Shown here: in pieces, positions 16,405-25,100 of the stretch
Position numbering within the stretch: the stretch's first letter is position 1
How the letters are laid out: each line of letters opens with the position of its first letter
Source of the DNA: Mycobacterium sp. 3519A
Lineage (GTDB): Bacteria > Actinomycetota > Actinomycetes > Mycobacteriales > Mycobacteriaceae
Reading direction: 5' to 3'
DNA: 64,000 nt
Assembly (NCBI RefSeq): GCF_900240945.1
Contig: NZ_OESG01000014.1
Coordinates: 492,923 to 556,922 of the forward strand
Position numbers and translations under genes: made by a program
Notes under the pieces: model-generated
What the model was told of the DNA's origin: nothing
The model's database searches: none
What the model saw: only the letters and a program-made list of their open reading frames with translations

Positions 16405-18221
16405 CGGTACACCAGATCGGGGTCGACGTTCTGCGCGTCGTACAACCGCTTGTACAGCCCGCCCGCCGCCATCAGCGTGCGGTGATCGCCCACCTGCGCG
16501 ATCCGCCCGTTCTCGAGCACCAGGATCCGATCCGCAACCGCGGCAATGAAATCCATGTCGTGGCTGATCACCACGCACGTGCGGTCGCGGGCATAATCTC
16601 GAATCACACTGGTCAGCCTGGCCCGTTGATCGGCGTCGAGATTCTCTGTCGGCTCGTCCAGCAGCAACACCTCGGGTTTGCGTAACAGGCAGCGCGCCAG
16701 CGCGATCAACCGCTTCTGCCCACCGGACGGCACCTGCACATCCATCACCGTGTCATAGCCGTCGCGCATCTTCGTCGGATCGGTGATGACCTCGTGCACA
16801 TGCGCCTGCCTGCAGGCCTCCTCGACATCGGCGTCGGTCGCGTCCGGACGTGCCAGTCGAATGTTCTCCCGAATCGTGTCTTTGGTGAAGAACGGAAACT
16901 GCGCGAGCTTGGACACCTGGTCACGCAGCGACGCGATGGTCACACCGGTGACGTCGTGCCCGTCGAGCAGTATCCGTCCGCCCTGCGGATCCAGGAATCG
17001 CAGCAGCAGGTTGAACACCGTCGACTTGCCCGACCCGATGCCACCCACGAGCGCCACCGTCTCACCCTCGCTGATCGAGAACGACAACCCTTGAAGCACG
17101 GCATGTTCCGGGGCATAACCGAACGTCACGTCCTCGAACACGACATTGCCGTGTACCTCACCGATCGGGGTGGCGCCGGCACGGTCCGAAACGCTCGGGC
17201 GGGTGTCGAGCAACTCGTACGTCGAGGCCGCACTCGGCAGCACCGACTGGTAAGTCGTGTACGCGCCCATCACCCGTTGCGCCGCACCGAACATCGTCGG
17301 GACCATCCCCGCGAACACCATCAGGCCCGCGAACGTCAACCCGAAGCCCGCACTGAAGCCCACGCCGACAAGCAACACCACCACAGTGCTGAGCGCGACG
17401 AACACCTGAGACCCGTTGGCGGTGGCCTGCATCCAGACCACACTCGACGCGTCGCTGGCCGCCGCCGCCTCCGACGCCTCGCGGAATCGCCTGCTGCGGA
17501 TGGGCTCCGCATTGAACGTCTGGATCTCGGCGATCCCATTCACCGTCTGCTCGAGTTCAGCGGACATCAGCCGGTCCGCGTTGATCACCCGCTGTATCGC
17601 GCTCTGCACATGACGGCCCGCGAACCTCAGCGTCACCAACGCCAACGGCGTGAGCACCAGCGCGGCGATCGTCATCTGCCACGAGATGGCCAGCAGATAA
17701 GCCACCGCCACCACCAACACCAGCGCATCGATCAGCGGAGCCAGCAGGCAGTCCATCAAAAGCCGTTGCACGCCAGCCGATTCCACCGTCACCCGCGGTA
17801 TCAGCGCACCGCTGCTCGACCCGGCGAAGAAGTCCAGCGACAGCGTCTGGATGTGGTCGTGCACCCGCTGCCGGATGTCGGTGACGAGTATTCGTTGCGC
17901 CCTCACCCGCACCGCAGCGTTCACCAGATACATGAACTGGGTGAGCAGCAGCGAGGCGCCCCACGTCGCGAGCAGCACCGCGAACGGCACCGGACCCGCC
18001 AGCGCGGCCAGCAGACCGTCCTCGCGGGCGACCAACGGCCCCCGCAAATCCCATACCCCGCTGAGGTTTCCACTGGCACCCGCGTCGGCGACGACCTGCA
18101 TCATGGGCCCGAACGCAGCCGCCGTGATGTACGGCAGCGCCGAGGCGATCACACCGAGAACCAGCAGGGCCACGATCAGGCCACGCACCGACCGCAACAG
18201 GCCCAGGCTGCGCCACACCAC
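16401..18221 (-). CDS. ABC exporter, fused permease-ATPase half transporter
   Basis: 606 residues from GTG 18221. An N-terminal domain with six membrane helices (about 15-320) is followed by a nucleotide-binding domain. Walker A is GGIGSGKST and Walker B is EVLLLDEPTENLD with its catalytic Glu. The signature is PSGGQ in place of LSGGQ. The switch His is in CVVISHDMDF. This is the architecture of type IV exporters such as MsbA or CydC-like proteins, working as a dimer. It starts 10 bp after the tetR stop and overlaps the kinase start, so it belongs to the lpqI-tetR unit. Cargo unknown. Confidence 0.92.
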   Translation of the reverse strand: MVWRSLGLLRSVRGLIVALLVLGVIASALPYITAAAFGPMMQVVADAGASGNLSGVWDLRGPLVAREDGLLAALAGPVPFAVLLATWGASLLLTQFMYLVNAAVRVRAQRILVTDIRQRVHDHIQTLSLDFFAGSSSGALIPRVTVESAGVQRLLMDCLLAPLIDALVLVVAVAYLLAISWQMTIAALVLTPLALVTLRFAGRHVQSAIQRVINADRLMSAELEQTVNGIAEIQTFNAEPIRSRRFREASEAAAASDASSVVWMQATANGSQVFVALSTVVVLLVGVGFSAGFGLTFAGLMVFAGMVPTMFGAAQRVMGAYTTYQSVLPSAASTYELLDTRPSVSDRAGATPIGEVHGNVVFEDVTFGYAPEHAVLQGLSFSISEGETVALVGGIGSGKSTVFNLLLRFLDPQGGRILLDGHDVTGVTIASLRDQVSKLAQFPFFTKDTIRENIRLARPDATDADVEEACRQAHVHEVITDPTKMRDGYDTVMDVQVPSGGQKRLIALARCLLRKPEVLLLDEPTENLDADQRARLTSVIRDYARDRTCVVISHDMDFIAAVADRILVLENGRIAQVGDHRTLMAAGGLYKRLYDAQNVDPDLVYR

Positions 18222-18230
18222 TCGGCGAGC

Positions 18231-18854
18231 CTAGTTTGACGCCACCGCCTGCGTGTCCTTATCGGACGGCGTGCCCTTCAAGCCGCGCCAGAACAGGTTG
18301 ATCATCAACTCGGCGGCCTCGTTCACGTCGGCGTCGCCGGTGCTGACCCTGGTGGCCACCGCCTCACCGGCACCCACCAACGCGACGGCCATCATGTCGA
18401 AATCGGTGTCCGGTTCCGGATGGCGGGTGCCCGACCGCAGCAACCTGCCGACCAGATCGATGATGCGTTCGCGACCCTCGCGCACGGTGTGGGCGAACGC
18501 CTGCGAACTGGTGGCCTGGTTGTAGAGCACCATCCACGACGCCCGGTTCGAGTCGATGTAGGTCAGGAACGCGAGAACAGCGTTGCGCAGCAGATCCTTT
18601 GGACTCTGCGAGAAGTCGATCTTGCTTCGCACATCTTCGACGAACCGCGTCAACTCGCGGTCAAGGCACGCGCCGAACAGTTCTTCCTTCGACCCGTAGT
18701 ACAGATACAGCATCGGTTTGGAGATCTCGGCCTCGGCGGCGATCGCGTCCATCGACGTCTCGTGATAGCCGTTGACAGAGAAGATCTGCACCGCGGCGTC
18801 GAGCATCTGCTGTTCGCGCACGGCGCGCGGCAAACGCTTGGTGCCTCCGGCCAT
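18231..18854 (-). CDS. TetR-family transcriptional regulator (Rv0238-like)
   Basis: 207 residues. The N-terminal HTH (MLDAAVQIFSVNGYHETSMD, then AEISKPMLYLYYGSKEELF) is standard TetR; the C-terminal domain binds an unknown ligand, possibly an acyl-CoA given its likely targets. The ATG at 18854 has no ribosome site: the palindrome TTACTC-AA-GAGTAA ends on its first base, and TACTCT at minus 12 to minus 7 fits a minus-10 box. A leaderless, self-repressed transcript is therefore likely. The same operator occurs at fadA2/fabG4. Readthrough from lpqI (34 bp upstream) is also possible. Confidence 0.93.
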   Translation of the reverse strand: MAGGTKRLPRAVREQQMLDAAVQIFSVNGYHETSMDAIAAEAEISKPMLYLYYGSKEELFGACLDRELTRFVEDVRSKIDFSQSPKDLLRNAVLAFLTYIDSNRASWMVLYNQATSSQAFAHTVREGRERIIDLVGRLLRSGTRHPEPDTDFDMMAVALVGAGEAVATRVSTGDADVNEAAELMINLFWRGLKGTPSDKDTQAVASN

Positions 18855-18867
18855 TACTCAAGAGTAA
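18854..18867. promoter_or_regulatory. TetR auto-operator on the tetR start codon
   Basis: A perfect palindrome, TTACTCAAGAGTAA, whose last base on the minus strand is the A of the tetR ATG. It has the same 6-bp arms as the 12095-12110 site and differs only in the two central bases. Repressor binding here would cover both the predicted minus-10 box and the leaderless start. Confidence 0.85.
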
Positions 18868-18888
18868 GCAATAGCCGACGATTCAGCG

Positions 18889-20061
18889 TCAGCAGCGCGC
18901 ATTGGGTCCCTTCAGCGCCGCCATCCGCAGCACCGACCCATCCACCTGCGCCTGCGTCAACTCACCGGCGGACAGCGCCTTCTCCAGCCGGTCCAGCACC
19001 GCGGGGACTTCGTCGGTGGTCACCCACAGCGCGACGTCGGCGCCGGCCTGCAACCCGCGCAGCGCCGCCTCGGCGACGCCCATCCGGTCGCTGATCGCCT
19101 GCATGCTCGACAGGTCGTCGGTGAACACCGGGCCGCCGAACGGCGGGCCGCCGTAGTCGCCCGACCGCAGCAGCGCGTACGCCGCCGGGCTCAGGCTGGC
19201 CGGGTCGCTGCCGGTGAGGCCGGGCACCTGGAGGTGGCCGACCATCACGCCGACCGGGCCTTGGGTGGTCAGCGTGCGGTACGGGATCAGGTCGTTGGCC
19301 TGCAGGTCCGCGAGCGGCGGGGTGGTCACGCTGCCGGTGTGGGGGTCCCCGGATCCATGGCCGTGGCCCGGGAAGTGCTTGAGCACCGGCAGCAGTCCGG
19401 CGTCGCGCAGGCCGCGCGCGTACGCGCCCGCGTAGTCGGTCACGACGGTCGGGTCGGCGCCGAACGAGCGGTCGCCGATCACGGTGTCGTCGGGGGCGTT
19501 GGTGACGTCGGCGACCGGGGCGAAGTCGATGGTGATGCCGAGCTTGCGCATCGCCTGGCCGCGGGTGAGCGCGATGTTGTACACCTCGTCTGGGGTGTGG
19601 GTGGCGGCCAGCACCCGCGCCGACGGCTGAGTGCCGATCAACGAGGAAAGCCGCGACACCCGGCCGCCCTCCTCGTCGACGCTGACGGCGAGCGGCAGCG
19701 GACCCGTCTGCTCGATGCTGGCCAACGTCCCGTCCGAGAGCATCGACAGATCGGTCCAGCTTCCGATGAAGATGCCGCCGACGTGGTGGTTCTCCACCAC
19801 CGCGCGGGCGTCGGCCGCGCCGGTGACGCCGACCATCAGCAGTTGGGCGAGTTTGTCGCGGTTCGTCATGCTGGCCAGCAGCGCGGGCCCGTTGCCGCAG
19901 GCCGGTGTGGCGGGATCGGCAGCGGGTGCAGGGGCGACGGTCGCGGCCATGGTCGGAGCGGATGTCGCCGACGGTTTGGCGGGCTGCTCCGCGGGCGTCG
20001 AGCAGGCCGCCACAATCAAGGACAGCGCAGCCAGGACCGAAAGTCGACGGGGCAAAGCCAT
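18889..20061 (-). CDS. lpqI: Lipoprotein beta-N-acetylglucosaminidase LpqI (NagZ-type GH3)
   Basis: 390 residues with a lipoprotein signal peptide (MALPRRLSVLAALSLIVAAC) and lipobox Cys20. The GH3 domain contains SVDEEGGRVSRL, the flexible-loop general acid region KHFPGHGHGSGDPHTG and the nucleophile Asp in VFTDDLSSMQAI, equivalent to the FSDDLSM motif of NagZ. It removes N-acetylglucosamine from muropeptides, outside the cytoplasmic membrane in mycobacteria. It heads the minus-strand cluster that continues into tetR, an ABC exporter and a sugar kinase. Its start is 53 bp from that of the divergent patatin gene. Confidence 0.95.
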   Translation of the reverse strand: MALPRRLSVLAALSLIVAACSTPAEQPAKPSATSAPTMAATVAPAPAADPATPACGNGPALLASMTNRDKLAQLLMVGVTGAADARAVVENHHVGGIFIGSWTDLSMLSDGTLASIEQTGPLPLAVSVDEEGGRVSRLSSLIGTQPSARVLAATHTPDEVYNIALTRGQAMRKLGITIDFAPVADVTNAPDDTVIGDRSFGADPTVVTDYAGAYARGLRDAGLLPVLKHFPGHGHGSGDPHTGSVTTPPLADLQANDLIPYRTLTTQGPVGVMVGHLQVPGLTGSDPASLSPAAYALLRSGDYGGPPFGGPVFTDDLSSMQAISDRMGVAEAALRGLQAGADVALWVTTDEVPAVLDRLEKALSAGELTQAQVDGSVLRMAALKGPNARC

Positions 20062-20114
20062 GTCGCCATGCTGTCATGTGCGCCAAGCGGCCGCTTCGTG
20101 GGTATTCACCACGC

Positions 20115-20942
20115 ATGTCGTGCCAGGCGTTTGTGCTGGGCGGGGGTGGTCTACTCGGCGCCGCCGAGGCAGGCATGGCCAGTGCGCTGCTGGATGCGGG
20201 TGTGCGGCCCGACGTGGTGTGCGGCACCTCGGTCGGCGCGATCAACGGTGCGGCCATCGCCGCGGATCCCACACCGGCCGGCGCGCAGCAGTTGATGGCG
20301 TTCTGGGCGGCATTGCCGAACGAGGGCGCCCTCGACGGATCGGTGCTGCGACGGGCCGCCGAGGTGGTGCGCCGCAGGACGTCGCTGCACGGCAACGGTG
20401 AACTCCGCCGGCTGCTGCACGAATACCTGCCCGCCCGCACCTTCGAAGAGCTCGCCGTGCCGTTCGAATGCGTCGCCGCCAGCATCGAGGCCGCGCGCGA
20501 GCACTGGTTCAACAGCGGCGACCTGATCGAACCGGTGCTGGCCTCCTGCGCGCTGCCCGGCGTTTTCCCGCCGGTGCGGATCGGCGACGAGCACTTCTTC
20601 GACGGCGGCCTCGTCAACAGCATTCCGCTGGACCGGGCGGTGCAGCACGGTGCGGACACCATCTGGGTGTTGCACGTCGGCCGGCTCGAAGAGGCCCTCG
20701 CGCCGCCGCGGTTTCTGTGGGAGGTCGGCTTCACCGCGTTCGAGATCTCCCGCAGGCACCGGTTCCACAGCGATCTCGAGCGGGTCGGTCCCGGGGTCAC
20801 CGTCCACGTTCTTCCGAGCGGCTTACCGCAGCGCCAGGCCGCGACGTGGTCCAACCTGCGCTACCGCGACACCCGGCGCATCGCACGCCGGGCCGAGTTG
20901 GCCTACCAAGCGACCAAGGACTATCTGGAGGCGTTGCGATGA
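20115..20942 (+). CDS. Patatin-like phospholipase
   Basis: 275 residues from ATG 20115 (MSCQAFVLGGGGLLGAAEAG). Patatin features are the glycine-rich oxyanion loop GGGGLLG, the nucleophile Ser in GTSVG and the DGG motif (FFDGGLVNSIPL) that completes the Ser-Asp dyad. It hydrolyses acyl ester bonds in lipids. There is no signal peptide, so it is probably cytosolic or peripheral at the inner membrane. Its TGA overlaps the ATG of the next gene, a PlsC-like acyltransferase, so deacylation and reacylation activities are made together, suggesting phospholipid or lipid remodelling. Confidence 0.92.
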   Translation: MSCQAFVLGGGGLLGAAEAGMASALLDAGVRPDVVCGTSVGAINGAAIAADPTPAGAQQLMAFWAALPNEGALDGSVLRRAAEVVRRRTSLHGNGELRRLLHEYLPARTFEELAVPFECVAASIEAAREHWFNSGDLIEPVLASCALPGVFPPVRIGDEHFFDGGLVNSIPLDRAVQHGADTIWVLHVGRLEEALAPPRFLWEVGFTAFEISRRHRFHSDLERVGPGVTVHVLPSGLPQRQAATWSNLRYRDTRRIARRAELAYQATKDYLEALR

Positions 20943-21880
20943 AGTGGCTGCGCCGGGCGATCACCGTGCCGCTGGCGACCGTCGTGATGATCGGCATCCT
21001 CGCGGTGTGGCCGCTGCTGCTGGTCATCGGCGGCGTCGCAGGACTGATCGGCAGGTCGAGTCTTCCGGTGCGGACACTGGGCGTGCTGATGGCGTACGCG
21101 CTGCTCGAACTGCGGGCGCTGTGGCAGCTGATGCGCGGCGGCCTCGACTGCGACGACTTCATGCGCGACGTGCTGGAACGGGCCCACACCGTCGGGCGCC
21201 GAACTCTACATCTCGACGTACAACTCGACGACGCCTCGCTCACGCCAGAACAACTCCCGCGCGACCGACCGGTGATCGTGCTGGCGCGGCATTGCGGACC
21301 GGGCGACACCCTGCTGGTGGCCTGGCTGCTCAGCATTCATTACGGGCTGCAGCTGCGGATCGTGCTCAAGTCACTGCTGCGGTGCGAACCCGTCCTCGAT
21401 TTCGCCGACGATCTGGGTTGCCTGTGCTTCCTGAAACACCGAGGCAGCAAGGCGCGCAAGCAGATTCGCGATCTCACCGCGTCGTTGGTCGGCGGGCAGG
21501 CGCTGCTGCTGTTCCCCGAAGGCGGGAACTTCACCTGGGCGCGGTGGCGGGAGGCGATCGTGCGGCTTCGATCGACCGGCCGGCTGCGCGAAGCACGACG
21601 GGCCTGGCGTCAGACCTACACGCTGCCCCCGCGCACCGGCGGCACCGCCGCGGCGTTGTCGGGAGCGCCGCACGCCAACGTCCTGGTGCTCACCCACACC
21701 GGCTTCTCGCCCGACGGCCGCGCCCGGGCGTGGTGGCGGCTGCCGATGAACCGTCGGCTGCTGGTCCGCACGGAGTTGGTGCCCGCTGCCGACCTGCCCC
21801 CATCCGATCAACTGGGTCCCTGGCTCGAGCGGACGTGGACCGGGGTCGACGCGTGGGTGGCCGAACACGTCACCCGTTAG
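20939..21880 (+). CDS. PlsC-like acyltransferase, membrane-anchored
   Basis: 313 residues; ATG 20939 overlaps the patatin stop (ATGA). Residues 8-40 form a hydrophobic hairpin or anchor (ITVPLATVVMIGILAVWPLL). The acyltransferase HX4D motif is RHCGPGD, and FPEGGNFT is the substrate-binding EGT-like block. It should transfer an acyl chain from CoA or ACP to a lysophospholipid or other hydroxyl acceptor on the inner leaflet. Coupling with the patatin gene and closeness to aftD suggest envelope lipid turnover; the acceptor is not predictable. Confidence 0.85.
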   Translation: MKWLRRAITVPLATVVMIGILAVWPLLLVIGGVAGLIGRSSLPVRTLGVLMAYALLELRALWQLMRGGLDCDDFMRDVLERAHTVGRRTLHLDVQLDDASLTPEQLPRDRPVIVLARHCGPGDTLLVAWLLSIHYGLQLRIVLKSLLRCEPVLDFADDLGCLCFLKHRGSKARKQIRDLTASLVGGQALLLFPEGGNFTWARWREAIVRLRSTGRLREARRAWRQTYTLPPRTGGTAAALSGAPHANVLVLTHTGFSPDGRARAWWRLPMNRRLLVRTELVPAADLPPSDQLGPWLERTWTGVDAWVAEHVTR

Positions 21881-21965
21881 GTGCAGAACCCAACCGTGCA
21901 GGTGAGGGCGCCAGAAGACTCGTCGGCCGGCGGGCACGCAAAACATCGTCTGCTACTTTGGCCGC

Positions 21966-22139
21966 ATGGATCGGTTCATCGTTCCCGCCGCAGCCAGCGT
22001 CGTTGTGGGGCTGCTGCTGGGAGCGGCCGCCATTTTCGGGGTGACCCTGATGGTGCAGCAGGACACCAAGCCGCCGCTGCAGCCAGGCGATCCCGCATCG
22101 TCAGTGCTCAACAGGGTTGAGTACGGCGACAGGACGTAG
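21966..22139 (+). CDS. Small DUF2613 membrane/secreted protein (Rv0236A-like)
   Basis: 57 residues from ATG 21966 (MDRFIVPAAASVVVGLLLGA). A single hydrophobic helix occupies about residues 5-28 and the rest is a short hydrophilic tail (LQPGDPASSVLNRVEYGDRT). Its stop codon lies directly against the aftD ATG at 22140, so the two are co-translated. In M. tuberculosis the equivalent is the small secreted protein Rv0236A, also next to aftD. A role as an AftD accessory subunit is plausible from the constant pairing, but no function is established to my knowledge. Confidence 0.88.
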   Translation: MDRFIVPAAASVVVGLLLGAAAIFGVTLMVQQDTKPPLQPGDPASSVLNRVEYGDRT

Positions 22140-25100
22140 ATGAGGGCGCCGCTCTCGCGGCGCTGGCTGTCGGTAGTCGCGGTTGCGGCGCTCATCCTGA
22201 CGTTCGCCCAGTCGCCGGGAAAGATCTCGCCCGACACCAAGCTCGACCTGACCGCGAACCCGATGCGGTTCCTGGCTCGGGCGTTCAATCTGTGGAACAG
22301 CGAGTTGCCGTTCGGGCAGGCGCAGAACCAGGCATACGGCTACCTGTTTCCGCACGGTGCGTTCTTTCTGGCCGGCGACGTGCTCGGCGTGCCGGGGTGG
22401 GTGACCCAGCGACTGTGGTGGGCGCTGCTGCTGACCGTCGGATTCTGGGGGCTGCTGCGGGTCGCCGAGGCGCTCGGCATCGGCAGCCCGACGTCGCGCC
22501 TGATCGCCGCGACCGCGTTCGCGTTGTCCCCCCGGGTGCTGACCACATTGGGCGCGATCTCGTCGGAGACGCTGCCGATGATGCTGGCGCCGTGGGTGCT
22601 GCTGCCGGTCATCCTGGCGCTGCGGGGGCAGTCCTCGGTGCGGGTGTTGGCCGCGCGGTCCGCGGTGGCCATCGCCCTGATGGGTGCGGTGAACGCGGTC
22701 GCGACGCTGACGGCCTGCCTGGCCGCCGCCATCTGGCTGGCCTGCCACCGGCCGAACCGGTTGTGGTGGCGCTTCACCGCGTGGTGGGCGGTCTGCATCG
22801 TGCTCGCCGTGTTGTGGTGGGTGATCGCGCTGGTCATGCTGGGCCGGATCAGCCCGCCGTTCCTCGATTTCATCGAGTCCTCCGGCGTCACCACACAATG
22901 GATGTCGCTGACCGAGATGCTGCGCGGCACCGACGCGTGGACGCCGTACGTCGCGCCGAACGCGACGGCGGGCGCCTCGCTGGTGACAGGGTCGGTCGCG
23001 GTGCTGGCGACGACGTTGGTGGCGGCCGCGGGCATGGCAGGCCTCGCGATGCGCACGATGCCGGCGCGCAGCCGGCTCATCGTCATCATGCTCACCGGCG
23101 TCGTGCTGCTGGCGCTCGGCTACTCGGGCGGGCTGGGATCGCCTGTCGCGCAACATGTTCAGGCGTTCCTGGACGCCGACGGCACCCCGCTGCGCAACAT
23201 CCACAAACTCGAGCCGTTGCTGCGGTTACCGCTGGCGCTCGGCCTCGCCCATCTGCTCGGCCGAATCCCGTTGCCGGGCAGCGCACCCCGCAGGGAATGG
23301 GTGTACGCGTTCGCGCACCCTGAACGCGACAAGCGGGTGGCGGTCGGCGTGGTGGTGCTGGTAGCGCTGGCGGCAGGCACGTCGCTGGCGTGGACCGGCA
23401 GGCTCACACCACCCGGCGCGTTCGACGCGATCCCGCAGTACTGGCACCAGACCGCCGACTGGCTCGACGAACACAACACCGATCGGGGTCGCGTTTTGGT
23501 GGCGCCCGGTGCCCCGTTCGCGACCCAGGTGTGGGGCAACAGCCACGACGAACCCCTGCAGGTGCTCGGCAGCAGCCCGTGGGGTGTGCGTGACTCGATT
23601 CCGCTGACGCCACCGGAAACCATCCGCGCGCTCGACTCGGTGCAGCGGCTGTTCGCGGCGGGCAGGCCCTCCGCCGGCCTTGCGGATACACTTGCCCAAC
23701 AAGGCATTTCATATGTGGTGCTGCGCAACGACCTCGATCCCGAGTCGTCGCGGTCGGCGCGGCCGATACTCGTGCACCGGGCCATCGAAGGATCGCCGGG
23801 CCTGACGAAGGTGGCCCAGTTCGGTGAGCCCGTCGGCCCCGGCACGCTGGCAGGCTTCATCACCGACAGCGGTCTGCGGCCGCGGTATCCCGCGGTGGAG
23901 ATCTACCGCGTCGACGGCTCGCCTGGCATGCATCCCTACCTCGTCGACACCGACTCGATGGCCCGCGTCGACGGCGGACCCGAGGCGCTGCTGCGCCTCA
24001 ACGAGCGCCGCAGGCTGTTGGGGCAGGCACCGCTGGGACCGATGCTGCTGACCGGTGACGCGAAACGCGCCGGGTTGCCCGCGCCGGTGGTGACCGTGAC
24101 CGACACCCCGCTGGCCCGCGAAACCGACTACGGCCGGGTCGACGACCACTCGTCGGCGATCCGCACCCCCGACGATCCGCGGCACACGTTCAACCGCGTC
24201 CCCGACTATCCGGCCGTCGGCGCCGAAACCGTTTACGGGCAATGGAACGGCGGTCGCATCTCGGTGTCGAGTTCGGCAGCCGATTCGACCGCTCTGCCCA
24301 ATGTGGCCCCCGCGACCGGGCCCGCGGCGGCCATCGACGCCGACCCCTCGACCAGTTGGGTGTCCAACGCGTTGCAGGCGGCGGTCGGCCAGTGGCTGCA
24401 GGTCGACTTCGACCATCCGGTCACCAATGCGACCATCACCGTCACGCCGAGCGCCACCGCCGTCGGGGCACAGGTGCGACGCATCGAGGTGTCGACCGCC
24501 AACGGCACCAGCACGTTGCGCTTCGATCAGGCAGGTAAACCGCTGACCATCGCGCTGCCCTATGGCGAGACGCCGTGGGTGCGGCTGACCGCAGCGGCCA
24601 CCGACGACGGCTCCGCCGGAGTGCAGTTCGGCATCACCGACTTCACCGTCACCCAGTACGACGCCAACGGGTTCGCCCATCCGGTCAACCTGCGCCACAC
24701 CGTGGTCGTACCCCCGCCACCGCCGAATTCAACTGTGGCGCAATGGGATCTGGGGCCGGAACTGCTGGGCAGGCCCGGCTGTGCGCAGGGCCCCACCGGA
24801 ACCCGGTGCGCCGCCTCGATGGCGCTATCCCCGGAGGAACCCGTCAACCTGAGCCGGACGCTGCACGTACCGGCGCCGACCGCGGTCTCGCCGACGGTGT
24901 GGGTGCGCGCCCGCCAGGGCCCCCATCTCGCCGACCTGATCAGTCAGCCCGGTGCGGCGCGTGCGCTCGGCGACGCCGACCCGATCGACGTGCTCGGCTC
25001 GGCCTACGCCGCCGCCGACGGCGATCCCGGCACCGCGTGGACCGCGCCGCAGAGCGTCGTGCAACGCAAGAGCCCGCCGACCCTGACGCTCAAGTTGCCC

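Noticed and set aside
16794..18239. 481-codon frame antisense to the ABC transporter
   Set aside because: His/Arg/Gln-rich shadow; the opposite strand has complete Walker and signature motifs.
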